A program made the translations under genes and the position numbers. Shown piece by piece: positions 48,672 to 63,400 of a stretch of 64,000 bases of DNA (position 1 is the stretch's first letter; each line of letters begins with the position of its first letter). The DNA comes from Pipra filicauda. Lineage: Eukaryota; Chordata; Aves; Passeriformes; Pipridae. The notes beneath the pieces are model-generated. The model was given only the letters and a program-made list of their open reading frames with translations, did not search any database and was not told where the DNA came from. The stretch lies in contig NW_024104313.1 of the NCBI RefSeq assembly GCF_003945595.2, positions 310,001 through 374,000 of the forward strand. The letters are read 5' to 3'.

Positions 48672-51600
48672 GTAAGTACAACAAAAAGTGTCAGAGATGC
48701 ACAGTCTCAGTGCTTCAAAGTACTTATCACTTCCAAAGAGCCTTTTATCCTCTGTTTGTTTTCCTTTTTATAGATTCTTTTTCCCCTGGTAGTGTGGTGA
48801 AAAGTGGGCCATATTTTCAGAAGTGTTCTTTGTTTTGCTGGTACAATTACAGTTCATACTTTTTTACCTTAGTTGTGTTGCATGTAAAAAATCTGACTGC
48901 TAAAGCTCTAACTAAAACCTCGAGTGCTCAAGGTAGTGGCAAAACTGTGTAGATATTTTCTGTTAATACGTATTCAGAAGCCTGTGAAAGAAAGCTTGAT
49001 TTTCGAGGGGGACACACTGTTCCTGCAGAAATTAACTTCTTGATATTTGTTCTATAAATCAAAGTAAAATGCATCTGTTCTCATATTTCTGTTTATTGCA
49101 GTTTTAAATACTGTAATCCATCTTTGCATATGGTGTTTGGGCTCATACATTCAAGAATACCCATTACTTGCAAATGCATGGATTAAAAACCAATTGCCCG
49201 AAAAAGACAGCTACCATTGTAGTGAAGAATTACCTGAAACACATTTATCTACTGATTAGGAGATATTTTGCATAAAAATGTATACCAAGCAGAATTGCAA
49301 AATGGTAGTTGTCGAAGGGAGAAATGGGAAGGGACACTCAAACTCTGCTGATTCATACGGTGTGTCTTCTGGAAAGAGCTGATTTTGGCAGCATCCTCTG
49401 CGGTGTATTCACAGAACAGGATCCCAAGTACAGGTTAAATTAAGGCTAAATATCAGTCTCTGTCAAATTGGTACTTCATCATTTTGCGGCAAGGGTGCAG
49501 ACTCAAGTACTAAGAAATTATTTTAGTTTCTGATTTTAACTTTTGCCTGTTGCAAGGATGATCAAATGTAAGCCTTTCACCATTGCAAAGAGTGAGAGAT
49601 TGGACAATGAAATAAATTATCAGTGCTGCATAAGTATTGTAAAATCTTTGGGCTACTTTATGAAATCTCTGCTCAGTTTTTTGAGTTCCTAATTCTTTTC
49701 TCCAACCTAGGATTCTTGTAATATTTATATATAACTCCAAGACATTACACAAATACCCATAATCTTTTAACTTTAGTTAAACATTAGATGATTGTACTGG
49801 CAATTACTTTCTAACACTCTTATGCAGTTGAAAAGTAGCATCCAGGGCACTCTGCAGTTTGTAGTATTTTGTGAAACCTACCTTCATCATTCTGTAGCAT
49901 TCAGGTGGAAAAGAAGATTAACTGTATTCAGTACATTAGGTATTACTTCATATTAGCTTCATTATAATAAAATGAAAAAATCGTATCTGTTCTTCAAAAT
50001 ACATTTTTCTACCTTTTTATTCTGAAGAAAAAAATAAAACAGGAAAAGATGACAACCAGGTACTGTTTACGTATTTCTGAAATATTTTTGTACACCGTAT
50101 ATCTAGTTGGTTCCGTCCATTTATCATGGACAGTTAGTCCACCACAGGCAGAGCAATTAAGCTCCAAGATACTTGGCACAGCATTTGTATGGTTTTAGCA
50201 AACCTCATAAAAATCATATTTAAAGCAGGAGTGTACTCTGTTACATGGAAAAAATACAAGGTGGAAGTAACGTTAAAGTCTATTGCCAGTTTTCGTTCTC
50301 AAGTTTACATTAGGAACACTTTTATTGCCTTAGGTTTATATTTTCTATGAATATGTTCATGCAGCTCTGACCACCAGAGTGAAATACTTCAGAGCCAAAT
50401 ACCCTCATAGGGCTATACTAAATCCATAGGCAGTTTTCCATATAGTGTAATGCCTTCCAATGTATTCTATTTTTCTACAGCAGAGTTAATCTGAATTGGC
50501 AGCCTTTATGCATTTTTTTTTCTGTAGCATTCAAGGTGATGGGTTGCTATTCTATGTCTTTGAAGAAGCTTTAATAGGTTGAGCAAATGACTGAAAGTTG
50601 AAACAAATACTAAAACTGTGCAATCCTCGAGGGAAGTTCTGCTTTTGTCAACTGTTTCCAGTAGAAATAACATCAAAAGGGGTTAGGAGTACCCCAGGGT
50701 ACCCATAAATCAGGCTCAGGAATAACAGCAGTTTTAAGCAGTGTAAAAATAAAATGTGCAGAGCAGAAATGCCTCACGCCATCTTTCACAAACTCAGTAG
50801 GGTACAATTCCTAAAGGCACCATTATTTTTAGCTTTCAGCAGATACAGATAAGTGCAAAAGATACATAGGACATGCTGTCACTTAATGGGTAGAAAGAAT
50901 TCTCTGGAAGGAGAAGTATTTGCTGTGTTATCAGATTTTTTTAAAATCAAATAAATCCCTTCTTCATAGTGTTGAACAAAGGAATGTTTTGCTTTGTTTA
51001 AACAATGGAGTCTTGTAATGTGTTATTCTGTTATCTGTACTTCCTAATACTGAAGTTGAAAATGAAAGCTTCATATTGCTAGTGGTGATAGTTAGAAGTG
51101 CATATGCTAGCTGTTCTTCAAGGGTAACTGCAATGTAAGGTCTTTGTCATAATTCTTTTCAGCCAAATCAATTCAGACTCTGATCATATTAGACTCCATG
51201 GGCAGGAGAGTAATGGATAAGGTCAGTACTTGGAGGGAAAGAAAGTGAAGTCCTGTTGGAAATGCAGTATCTCCTTCAAATAATAAAAAAATTAATGACT
51301 CTGTGTGTCATTAACATAACAGTGTTAATCTGGTTTTGGTGGGACTACTTTGGGCCTTTTAAGCTACTCATGATCTCTTAATCAGCCATCCTTTTTTCAG
51401 TCTGTTTTTTTCTGAAGAAAAAGTACAACTTGGAAAATTTTTCCCTCCAGTAGCAATTTGTGTCATCCTCTTATCACTGCTTCTTGCTCATCTCCTTTAT
51501 TGTAGAGTCAGGACTGAGACTGATGAGTTTTATTTTTATGGGGTAGTGTTCCCAAATTGGTAAGGGATAGAATAATTTGCTTCTCAATAAATACATATGT

Positions 51601-54600
51601 GAATGATTTTCAGTTGTGGTTTTTACCTGTGAATTTAATATGCCAAAAGAAGACCAGCTGCTGAGGTTTATTATGGGAATTAGGATTTTTGTAATGTCAT
51701 ATTTTGATCTTTATGACAGTATTGTTGATATAGGTGTGCCATGTTCCTTATTGACCGCTACATGTTGTCCCATATTGTGCATTGATGTTGTATGTTGCTC
51801 TGAAGTAAAGTATTTCTTCAATTGTAGTCTAAAACAGAGACATCTGCATTAATTTGCCTTACCTTTCTTTCTTTCTGTAAAATATATATGGTATTAATGT
51901 AGTCTGGATTTAAAAAAAAAAGTGGGAAAGAATATCGGAGAAGAAATATAGCAGTGACTATGTCAAGAAATATCTGAAGTAGCAGATCTGCAATGGTATT
52001 CAAAATCTTTACAACACAAATAGTTCCAGAATCTTTAGTTCATTATTTGAATTCAGTGTTACAGCTCAAGAGACAATTTCCGAAATTCAGCTTCTAATAA
52101 GGATTTGTTTCAGAACTGTTAACATTTTCAAAGTGAAGAAGCTGTACAACAAATTTGATTCAGGTCAATTTTGCTATTATTTGAAGAGACCTGTTTTCTG
52201 AGATGAAAATGCAGACCGTGTCCATTAAAAGACATTGCCCATGTGATATTTTTCAGAAGATTAAATATCACCTTGTTTTAGACTTATAATTGCTATTTCT
52301 CTTCGCTTCTGGGGTAAAAGATTCTAAGTTTACATCTCGAGCCATTATAGTCCAAGGAAGTTATTGAATCTATATTTAGCTCATCTATTTAAAGTATGTT
52401 TTCCCTCTCTGTGAGCTGTGTTGATAATAAGGCCTATGCTCCAAATGTCTGCCTATTTCATTCTGTTGTCTTTATATACCTTGAGTACAAAGAGGAGTGG
52501 GAAAAGATAATGCTAAGAAGTAAATCTAATTTGTCTAAGCACTATGACCATCAGGGACAATGTCTACTGTTTTCTCTCCTGAAGTTCCTGAAATGAATGA
52601 GATTTCTTAAGAATCACTTATTTAAAGGAAGAAATTAATCAAATGTAAAACTAAGAACAGTTACTAATTGGTTTAGAACTTTTTTTTCCCCCCAGTAAGT
52701 TGGCCTATAGAATACTGCTTCTTACAGCTATAGTATTTGACTTCTGATACAAGATAAACCATACAGAGAAAACATTTTGTTGGCATTTCTATTGATATTT
52801 TATTCTTTGGTGGTGCACGCTGTGGACTTTAGACTCAAACACTTGTACCAAGGGCTTCTGGAAGATGTGCCTCATGCATGAAATTCAGTTGCCTTAACCT
52901 TTTTATTGAATGGTAATCACTAGGATGCAGCAGCCCCCTTTGGCAATGACAGGACATCAGTGCAATTCTTAGGTTTTGCCTCTGAATCTATTAGGATCTG
53001 CACTGCAACTGCATCTCAGTGGGACACCTTCCAGCTTCAAGAGATCTGTGAAGAATTGAATAGATTGGCAAAGCTATTGTGCTGTCATATTGTACATGTC
53101 CTTTGCTGGCAGGGGACAGGTGAGGAGGATTTTATGCAACCTCATTCATTTCCTTTGCTGAACATAAAGCATGTACTTGTTTTCCCTCCAGCTGGTAGAA
53201 CAAAACCTGCCTACTTTTCCTTCTTTATGATGTGGAGTTTTTTCTACGTTAATCCTTTGCTTGGCATTTGTGTTAGTGTACAGCTGAGAGAAAGGACAAA
53301 TTGAAGGGAATGTGTTGACTACCTGCTGATTTTTTTTTTTTACACTTACCCTTGTGTTTGTGAATATAAATATATATTGCTTATGGTATGTTTATGTGTG
53401 TTTAAAACAGGCATGGCTGAGAATTTATATGGTAGTCACAAGTGAATTTTATTTTTAATTTGAATTATTTCAATAATGTACATCTCCAGAATCATATGGG
53501 ATACAATACATGTCATCAATTTCATTTTTTATTTGATATGTCACCTGAAGCCTGCAGATTGCAGAATATTATCAAAAAGCTCTATATTAGATGTTGTATC
53601 TTTTTTGCCATTCTTATCCATGGCATGATTAATACAGTGAACTGTTTTTGCAGATTTCTTTGCTTATATATTTTATGCATGTTGCAAGACACAAAGGCTT
53701 TAAAGTGTTAATGGATTTGGATGAATTAGTAGTTTTAGTGTATCGGATATCCAAGTATACCACATCCAAGATTTCATTTTCTCACTTGCAAAATATTCTG
53801 AGGAAGTCTGACTACTTGCATAAAAGCAATCAATGAAAAATGATTGCTAATGATTCTAATTTTTGTGCAAGTACTGTAAGTTTAAATGTTAAAGTTAGAA
53901 TTCATTTGCAATGTCTAAGAAAAGCAGAGTAGCAAATGTTTGTAAAATGTTATTCAAAGAGATGTTTTTGAAATTTGCAAGCCCACAGGATGCCTTTTCT
54001 CTCATAGACATCTGCAGGTTCAGGTGTCTGGGACTTTCTTTTCTTTCTTTTTAAAATTAATTCCTTAACACAGAAGATAAAAAATTTTCATTTCTGGTTA
54101 GTTTTGCTTCAGGCAAGGTCAGTAATAGCTGAATATTATCACCTTCTGACAGTAGTGTAGTGACCTATGAGAAATGTTATTGGAGGTCACAATCCAGTTG
54201 TTTTTGAAGAAATATCTGTATTTCAAAGAGACACCATCACAGATTATACTAATTAGCAATCCTCATCATCTCAGCAGAGACCTGAGACCTGAATGAACAA
54301 GGTGAACAAATTACAGAGAGATGTTTCTTTGAGGTCTCAGCTGAAGTATTATAGGAAGGTTTTATGGAGGAACGTCAGCTATTGCTCTCTGCTGTAAGGT
54401 GGCAGTTTGGCTAATCTTGCACTTCAATAAGCTGAGAGCTGTTGTACCATTGCCTCTATTGTCTCTGACTTTCTTTTATCATATTTTTAAAATTGGCAAC
54501 AATAAGGAATTGAATGCGAATATGTGACAGATGAAGAAAATTTTACAAAAGCAAGTGCAACAATGAGAAGTCTGTCCTTTTTAAAAAAAATGTCACTGCT

Positions 54601-57421
54601 TTAATGTTTTTAATGAATTGACATTTAGTAACAAATATTCAGTGTGTCATTAATGAATCATTGATGGAAGATGGGAGACAAACATTTTTGGAAACAAATT
54701 TAAATATAGAGAAGTAACTTGTCTTTGTTGTGTGAAAATTGTTTTCAAATATAGTTCAGATACAGCATTGCATTTTAGTTGTGTATATACACACAATTAT
54801 ATATGTACACATGTGGATTGATAGCGCATAGGAAAAAAGTAACGTCTTTTAAACTTATATATATTAATTTATTTCTCTAAGAAGCTGATTTTGTGAAGAA
54901 TGTGTACTGCTTACCATTTTATGCACAGTTATGTACTGTTTATACCATATCAAGGCAGATTTGAAATCTAACACATCTCCGAGAGACAATCCGCAGAATC
55001 AAATGAGAAGTGTATGTGTTGGATATTTCCAGCTTTTCCAGCTCTGGCCCCTTCACAGCTACTCTTTTGCTACTTGGGGGCAAAACTACTCTCTCCTGAT
55101 TAACTGAACATCAGCTGAAGTAGTAAAAGCAGAAAATTCATTTTTCTGCTGAACTGAAAGAACTTATCACAGGTATGAAGGAGTCATGGGATGGAGTGTC
55201 CTGACTCATTGCTGATTTTTTACAGTTATATATATATTTGTACATATAGGTGTATCTAAGTTTTTTTATACAAATAAGTGTTTTTGAAACAGCCTCTGCT
55301 ATGAGTGTTTGAAACTATCACAGCTGAATTTTATTTCTATTATGAATTGATTTATGTAATCAGCATTTCTAACTTCATATGACAGAGTACATCTTCTCCA
55401 TTTAATTTTCCCAAATTCAGTTTTGCCCAAGTATCTTTTTTTTTTATTCTTCATTTTCAGTGTCATAGAGAGAAAGAATGTATGTAGAACAGAAACTATT
55501 GTAGTTGCTGCTAGTAAGTATCTATTTAATTGAGTTTAGTTTTGAGAAAATATTTTTTTGTTTTTTATCATTAATTGTTGTTTAGGAAAGAAATGCATTC
55601 CACTAGGACAAAAGAAACTGAGAAGATACAGGCAACTCAGTGAATTGAAAAGTATGTACAGAGTGTAGGCTGTTATTGAAGCAGAAGTCAAATAAAAATA
55701 AGTAAATTGCTAAGCACTCCTATGAAGGGTATTGAAAAATGGTGAACATTAAGTCCATTAAAACCTAATTTTTTGAAGACTTTGTAATACAATTGTTTAA
55801 CAGGGAAGAAATAAAGCTATTAAATCTGTGTCTGACAGAAAATCATAAAGAGTGATTTGTTAGCATTTACATTGATAATTGAATAATTCTTTTAGGATGC
55901 TATGTCTTGGATAAAATCTCATAGAATGAATTTAACTGTAGCTTTAGATACACAGAAAAATAAATACTCTGTCTATTTAGCTGTATAAAGCACTGTAGAG
56001 AGAAAAGTAATATGAGCATTTGCTTTCCATTATGGTTTATATTTTTTAGGCTATTTTTGAGTCATAAAATCATAGCAAGATCACTGGCATCTGCTATAGC
56101 AGTATTGTTAAACTCTGATCATTGTAATTTAGCAAAAACTGGAAAGTGGGGAAGGGGGGGAAGTGGTTATGGAAGATGTGGTTGGCATTTACAGCATAGA
56201 GAAACAGAAGTGAAAATGTCCCAGAAAGAATGAAACTGCCTGGCAGCAAAAACCTAAATATACGCACAACAGAATCATTTTATTTGCAGAAACTTAGCAA
56301 AAATTGAAAAGAGGGCAAATTGGGCAAATGTACCAGGATGTAATTTCTGAAATCAAACACATGAAGAACTGTTCATAAGACAGAGAACCTGTCATAGTAT
56401 GTAGGGAACTTTATTAAATGTTGCTTGACACTTCGTAGAGTCACTTAATGATGTAATATGGAACAGTGACAGTTGTCCTAGGTAATATCTTTAAGAGTCT
56501 TTAGGTTCCTCAGTGAAAAAGCTCTGTAGGAATTGTTACCAGATTTCAAAAATGCCTAATTCAAATGAACGTTTTAGGAAAATAATGTGTATGAACTACA
56601 ATGGCAAGTGTTCATGTGTTGCTTTCAATAGATGTCTGGGGCAACGTACTACTCTCAAATTATAGAATCATGTTTGTGATGTATACCACATTCAGGGGCA
56701 TCTAGGTACAGATTTTGTCTTGGAAAACAGGGAGGGATTGAGGAATATGTGTGACAAATATGTTCACTTGTATACATATAATAAAGAGGGAGAGTTACTG
56801 CATTTTTTTCTCTTTGAGCCATGGTGTAGAATAAATTGTCATAGCTACAAAAAAAATGAGACCAATAAACCCACATTTTTATATTGGTATAAACTCCTAT
56901 GCTAAGACTTATATTTGCACTTAATGTGTTTCTTTTAGTTTATGTTAAAGTAATTCCTTATCACCACACTCTGAAATGGAGTAAGCAGAATGAAAACAAG
57001 CATATTTATCTATCAAAAGTGTTTGATTTTTTTTTTAAATATTTGTCCAATTACACTAACACAACTTTCTCTTGCAGAGAAAATAAGTCTTACAGTTGAT
57101 CTCTGAAGATCGACTGTGACTGTAGTTGGACAGGCTGTTGGAAGAGTTCAGTATTAGTGAATAGTGATTAAAATAGTAGAGAAAATGTGGGTTGCCAGAT
57201 AGCAAGATAAGAGAAAAATGTTTCCTACTCTGCTGAATACCAGTTAGTATAAGTGCTGCTTCTTTATGCGAAGAATGCACAGCCTCCTCCGAGTCACTTT
57301 TTAATTTTGTCTCACTCAAAGGGTGTGTACTCCTACATGTCTTTTTTAAGTAAAATGGAACTCTGATTCTTCTCTGTAAGCAATCCTTAGTTATTTGAAG
57401 TGCATTACATTTATAAACATT
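48672..57421. other. Repeat-poor start of intron 6
   Basis: No recognisable gene or mobile element. The 114-codon open frame at 52960-53304 has no domain, no neighbouring splice sites that would join it to parkin and no codon pattern I trust. A 14-base perfect palindrome (tgtgtatatacaca) lies at 54780-54793. Confidence 0.6.
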
Positions 57422-57461
57422 CCCCCTTCACCCCCTGCCCCCATTGCCCCCTCTCCCCCCC
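57422..57461 (-). other. Five-run G-quadruplex motif (minus strand)
   Basis: The + strand has C-runs at 57422-57426, 57431-57435, 57438-57442, 57447-57451 and 57455-57461, separated by 4, 2, 4 and 3 bases. On the minus strand these are five G-runs of five or more with loops of 2-4 bases, which satisfies the usual quadruplex rule (four or more runs of at least three Gs, loops 1-7) with one spare run. The minus strand is the PRKN transcription template. Whether it folds or matters in cells is not shown by sequence. Confidence 0.8.
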
Positions 57462-60400
57462 ATCACACTCCCAACTACCCTATTCTTATTTCACTTTGCA
57501 CAGGAGACAAATCTGCCCATATTTCTGGTAAAGCAGGAGCCAGACAGCACTCTTCTGGCATGCAAATGCCATTTGCATTTTACAAATTCCTCTTTGTTTT
57601 GTTTGAAGCAACAAAGAGAACAGTCAAACCGCTTCCCAGAAGGTATGTTCTCTGTGACCACTAAAAGCAGTATCATCCAAAAGTTGCCAAGAAACCCAGG
57701 ACCAGCCTGCTGAGATACACAGTACAGCAAAACTGACTGCACTCAGAGATGTCACCTTTATGAATCTGGCCAACCTGTCCTTGCAAATGGATTGACAATG
57801 CTGATGTTAATCTTGAACTACACTCAGGAGCAAGACTATGCTTTTGCTCCCTATGGAGTCTCTAAACTTGCTGATGTTTATTGGATTTTCTGACAAAATA
57901 AGTTTTATCTATTCACTTGTACTATTTATGCCTCAAAAGATGTCTGACCGTGTCCTGGTCAGGAAGCATGTAGTGAGAGTAAAGCTGCAATGTGGTTCAA
58001 TCTGGTTATATAAAAGTAAAACAGCTTCAAAAAATCATTTATTCAGTTCAAGCATTTGTAATGCTTTGTACACAAGCATTTGTGTAATGTAAAATTTCAA
58101 AATAAGAAGAGAGAAAAAGCATTTTAAAGGCTTCTATCCTTGAGTTTTCAAGAAATAGTTCTTTTTCTGTCTTGTCCTTCAAATATGTCTATAATTTCAA
58201 CCAAAAATAGTTTTATTGTTTTGTGGGGACATATTTTTGTGCTAAAGTAATTGTAATTAAAAAGATACGTTTTAAACAGGAATCAAAATTCTGCAGTAGG
58301 TAGTAAATGAAACTGATTTTTCATGAAAGCTTTAATTTCTTCACCGTCTCTGAAAGGCAAGCATAGTGGTCCCTGGGAGTAGAGAAAGTTTCAAGTAAGC
58401 ATTTTTGTTAGTATTTGTGGGCTCTGTGGCTAGCAAAGAATAGTTATGATAAACTGCTCCTTAGCAGGTCCTACAGGTGTGAATGCCAAGGCTGTTGAGC
58501 TCTTCTCTGTAAGAACTGATTACCTCCTTATGCCTCAGGCACTCTGGTTGTTGCCTGTGTGCTCCCTGCTATGCCCTCTCCACCACTCACTCTTCTTTCT
58601 CCCACCTCCTCCTTAAAAGGAAGAGGAAGCTACAGTGGGCAACATAAGGAAGAAAGAAGAAAGCTAAATCTACTACCATTCTTCATCCCATCATGCCTAT
58701 CCTGTAGATTGAAATGGGAATGACACATCAGTGGGTATTTTTTTATTATACCAATGGGAATAAGTGTTTGAAGGTTAGGACTTATGTACTGCATAACTGC
58801 AGATCATTTTCATGTAAATAGAGCTATGGTTTTTCCAGAAATAAGTATCTTCTGCAAGTGCACGGCCTGTCCCTCTTGCGTTCAGCTGTGACCTTGAAAA
58901 CTGATTAACAAGATTGTACTCTAAGAGATGCAAGGCTTCACATAAAGCAAGTGAAGCATATACAGGCCCTTGAGGGGTACTTAGAGTATCTAATGGTCAT
59001 TCCTTTCTCTTTTAATGCTCTTAGGTGATTCTGGCTTGTGGCAATCTGTAGTATTTTTCTCTTTATTTAATTTTTGTGCTACAGATTTTATGAATTATTA
59101 CAACCTCTCTTTTATATTTTAAAGACAGATTACTCTGTATGTCTGGTATGCTTAGTGTCTTCTTCAGCTACTCAGATGTTTTGGTTTGTTTTATTGGTTT
59201 TACATTTCATTAACTTTAGCACAGTAAGATGAAAAGTTAAGGAGACTTATAGTAACCTAAACTTGAACACAAAGTGGTTCTTGTGAAAAGCATGCAGAGT
59301 GCTTTGAGTGCAGAACTCTAAAAGGAAAACCACTCTATATTCAACTTGTTGGCATTTCTTCCATTTTAATGCAATAACTTTTAGATGTTGCAATCGAAAA
59401 AAGTATCAGGAAATATTCTAGACATCACTTGTATAGCTTTTGACAAAAATTAGAATACTGCAAAAGTCTGCCTTTTTTTTTCAGGTGAAAATAAGAAAAA
59501 ATCACGACTGCAATGTGCCTGCTTGCTGATACAAGCACAGGAATTTGCTCCCAGTCGATGTGCTGCCTCTACATAAGTCAGGAAGCACTTTAATAAGGTT
59601 TCTCCCAGTATGAGATGTTCAGATTGGCCTAGATAAGCAACAAAATATGAGACCTTCTGCTACTGTCCTCTGAAAAGACCTCAAGGAGTTCCTTGGTCAG
59701 AGGCATAACAATTCATTTATTGTTTCTGAATTTAGATGTTGCATTATGGCTGTGTGAAAATCAGCTGTCTTCAATTTACAGAAGTGCCTATGTTAAAAGA
59801 AACCCAGAGAACCTGGGTCTTTGAATTCAATAACATGTCCTTCATAACATTGATATTTTTATGTTACATTTTATGATCATTCTTCCACAGTTTTATTTAA
59901 ATTATTATTTTGTTATTTTGATTCTTTTTAAGCAGTTAAATAAATTGGTTGTCATTATTGGTGTCACTGGCACCCAAAAAGGGGTGATCTATCAACAGTA
60001 CTTGTTCTACTATCTGCTTTATTGTATGGTTGCACCAGTATTTTCTAATATATTATCCTGTCCTTTGAGCTACAAATTCTCAGTCATAGCCCAGAGAAAC
60101 TGAAAAGTGTCTCACTTAGACTTTCTTTTCTGAACTTTCATCTGTCCAGCCAGAACAGAAAAAGAGTGAGACTCAAAAAAGTAGGAGTAATTTTCATTCA
60201 ATCATGTTCAAATATCAGTACTTTTTCCAAAACATTTTGGAGTATGAATTCAAATAAAGTTATTTAAAACATTAATAACATCCAGATAGCTATATTCGAT
60301 TGCCTCAATTATCAGAAGAATCACTATTTCAACAGTATCTTACTTTAGATTTAAGATCTCATTTCCTCCTACGATAAGAAGTACTATTTGAAAATACACC

Positions 60401-63400
60401 ATTTGCTACATGCAAAAAGTAGTACATTTATTTTTATTTAGCGACATTGGCAAGCTGTGAAAACCTTGTTTTGAAATTAATTCATTAATTAGAGTCTTGT
60501 AAATTATTGTACCTTTGACTTTCTAACTCTCTACATTTGTATTTGAATTATGTTTCGGTTAATGAAACGCCACTTCTGAAAGTCTGAGCAGTTAAAAACA
60601 AAATACGATTTAAAGCACTCTACACACCTCTCTCAATCTTGGTGCCAGTCTTTATATCTTTTAAGTCTAATTTGTATTACACAAACAGGGATATTATTTT
60701 AATAAATCATAACACTAGCAGGGGGCATTAAAAGAGTTTTGTGTGAGTGCTAAAATGAAAACAGAAGGCAAGTCTGAAGAGTAGCTGGTCTTGAACATCT
60801 GTAATGTGCCAAGGTTCAGGAAGAGTAAAATGTAGCACTCTCCCCATCCCTGCTTTTGTGTTCCTCATAAAAAGTCCAAGTACCAAAAACTGAGACATTT
60901 TTGTTGCAGTTTTTGTCTGTCAAAGTTAAGATATTCCAGTGTTTCTGGAGCTAGAAAGAATGTGGAGAAAATACAGACATTAGTGTGTTAGAAGTGCTGT
61001 GCACCTATGAGAGATGATAGCTCCATGTGCCACTGAGGCAGTGTGCCCACTTGGCAAATTCTGCTCTGGTTGTAGTGCACTTCCCTATCCCAGGAAAAAG
61101 AACAGAAATTTAATCTACTGAGAAATCATTTTCTTTTTCTCTGATGTCTTTCATTTAATAATTTTTTTAGTGTTGCTTGTAATGGCAGGAAATAAAATAT
61201 TTCTATAGAGGTGTTCCTTATTATGTTGGTAGGGTCTCTATGGTGGTTTGAGTTTTTAGAACCGAATTGTGACCTCATCTCAGTAAACAGTTAAACTTCT
61301 GTGTAGCTTATTTCATCTGAATAATGTCATTAAAATCAGTGAGATATAAATGCAGGTGTCTGTGCGTTGCTCGATCAGGGCCTAGACTCATCCAGTCTAA
61401 TCCTTTTACATTTTCTGGGTGATATCCTCTCATCCAAGAAGTAGTCATGGAATATCTTTAATGAGTCTGTCAGCGTGAGGTAGGATTTACAATGCTTTTC
61501 GTCACAGGAAGCAGATCTATTAGTGATTATTCAGGGGGATTTTGTTTTTATTTTTATGAGAATAAGACAGTTCTGGAAATGTCTGCAGTCATGAGAATGA
61601 GTATCACTGGAGAGAGCTCTTTCTTCAGTCATTTGCCATCTTTTCTGATTATCTATGCTAATCTGTATGCATACAAAAAGATGTATTTTATATGATTTGT
61701 CCGTCGCTAGGCTGTTTAGACTGATGACCTCCCTTGTAATGACCCCCTATTTTCAGAGAGATATTTGTGGTTTTGATCATACTGTCTCAGACCTTCCTGT
61801 TTTCCAGAAAATATATTATGCATATTTACAATTCAGATGGTATTTATCTAAGGGTTAAAGTATTAGCATTAGTACTAAAACATGTTAAAATATTTCTGAT
61901 GAAAATTATTATTTTTCTCAGCATGGTGGAAAATATTTTTGGCCTTTCAAAATGTGTTACAGAAAAGTGAACATTCCTTCGGATTTGACATACTGATTGA
62001 GAAATAAGATACTGTTACTCTCTGTTCATGTTCCTTTCCTTTTTCAGTTTGTTTGTTCTTTTCCAAATGTATGAAAATGTTATTTCTTTTTCAACAGGAT
62101 TCATAAGATTGTATTAAGCTGCTAAGGAAGCTAGGATAATATCCTTTGAATACTTTTCTTCCCTTGTCCCTCTCCTTCTCCCTGCTGTGTTTATTAGATT
62201 CTGCAAAGAAATTCCTATTTTTTTTTAATCATAAGTAAAAAGGAAAAGGGAGGACAAAAGGAAAGAAGGCTTTATATTAGATCTGCCAAAAATTTTCATG
62301 AGGACATTTTTTACACCAACAAACATCTTTATTTCATTTTTTCATTTGAAAAGAAATTTCTAATTGCTTTATATGTGCAGTAAGCAATCATGTAGTTGAA
62401 TTGTACTATAAGAAGATGTTTTAAAAATTCAGTATGAAGCAGATTGGGCAGTACTGTATTGCCCTTCGTTTTAACTACCAATGTTAAGTGGTAGGTTTTA
62501 TCACTTGGGCAAAGTATTGCATAAAAATGGCAATCTCAAAACAAAAGTTTGTACTTAGCATTTACTGATGTCGGTCTTATTTTTTACTATATGCACGAGT
62601 GAAAAACATCCTACAGGTAAGATCTATTTGCAGGATTTTTTTCAGCATTCAGTTTTATTTTAAACATTGAATTTCAGTTGTATTTATTTTATTTTAGCTT
62701 GGCTTTTCTTACTGTGCATATAATCAGATGCCAAGGAAAGATTGATTCTGCAAAGCTTTGACTACTCAAGTTCTAGTATAGGATGTTATTTAAATATATG
62801 CTTGACTTAGAACATGTAAGTACTGGCTAAATACAGCAACAGAAGAGCTAACACTTATTCACATTAGCTTTTTTTTCAGTTGCCCCTTACAATTTTTTCC
62901 CTCTCTGGTGGCTTGTCAAGATTAGGTCAGAATATCTAAATTCAGAGAGCCAGGAACAAAAGTACATATATATCAGGGAAGGAGTTACTTGCAAAATCTC
63001 AGTGGGAGTAACTGTCAGTCTGCAGGTGGATGAATTTCAGGAACTGAGGCAACTGAAGAATTACTTTATTAGTGGGAATTAAGAAGCTAAAAATACAAAG
63101 CTTTTAGGAACTAAAGATTGGAACTTTCCTTCCTTGTTGGGTTGTTGAGAGGTTTTTTGTTGTTTCTTTTTAAAAAAATAACTCTTGGTCTCCATACACT
63201 ATCATGTTTCTTTGATATTTAAACCTTCTTTGCTATTTTCATGACAGTATATTTAAGTTTTATTAGTGTGGGGTAGCACTGCCATTTAGTACAGTAAGCA
63301 TGAAGTCAATGGTTTGTAGAAAAGAATGGTCATTTAAACTAACAGCAGAAACCAGAGAAGTAACAATGTGGTCTTAGTTCAGTTGTCTGGAGTTTAAATG

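Noticed and set aside
52960..53304. 114-codon open frame in intron 6 as an alternative exon
   Set aside because: No acceptor or donor that would place it in the parkin frame, and no recognisable domain.
57395..57713. Two overlapping proline-rich open frames
   Set aside because: The prolines come from the C-run array at 57422-57461, and the rest has no domain or splice support.
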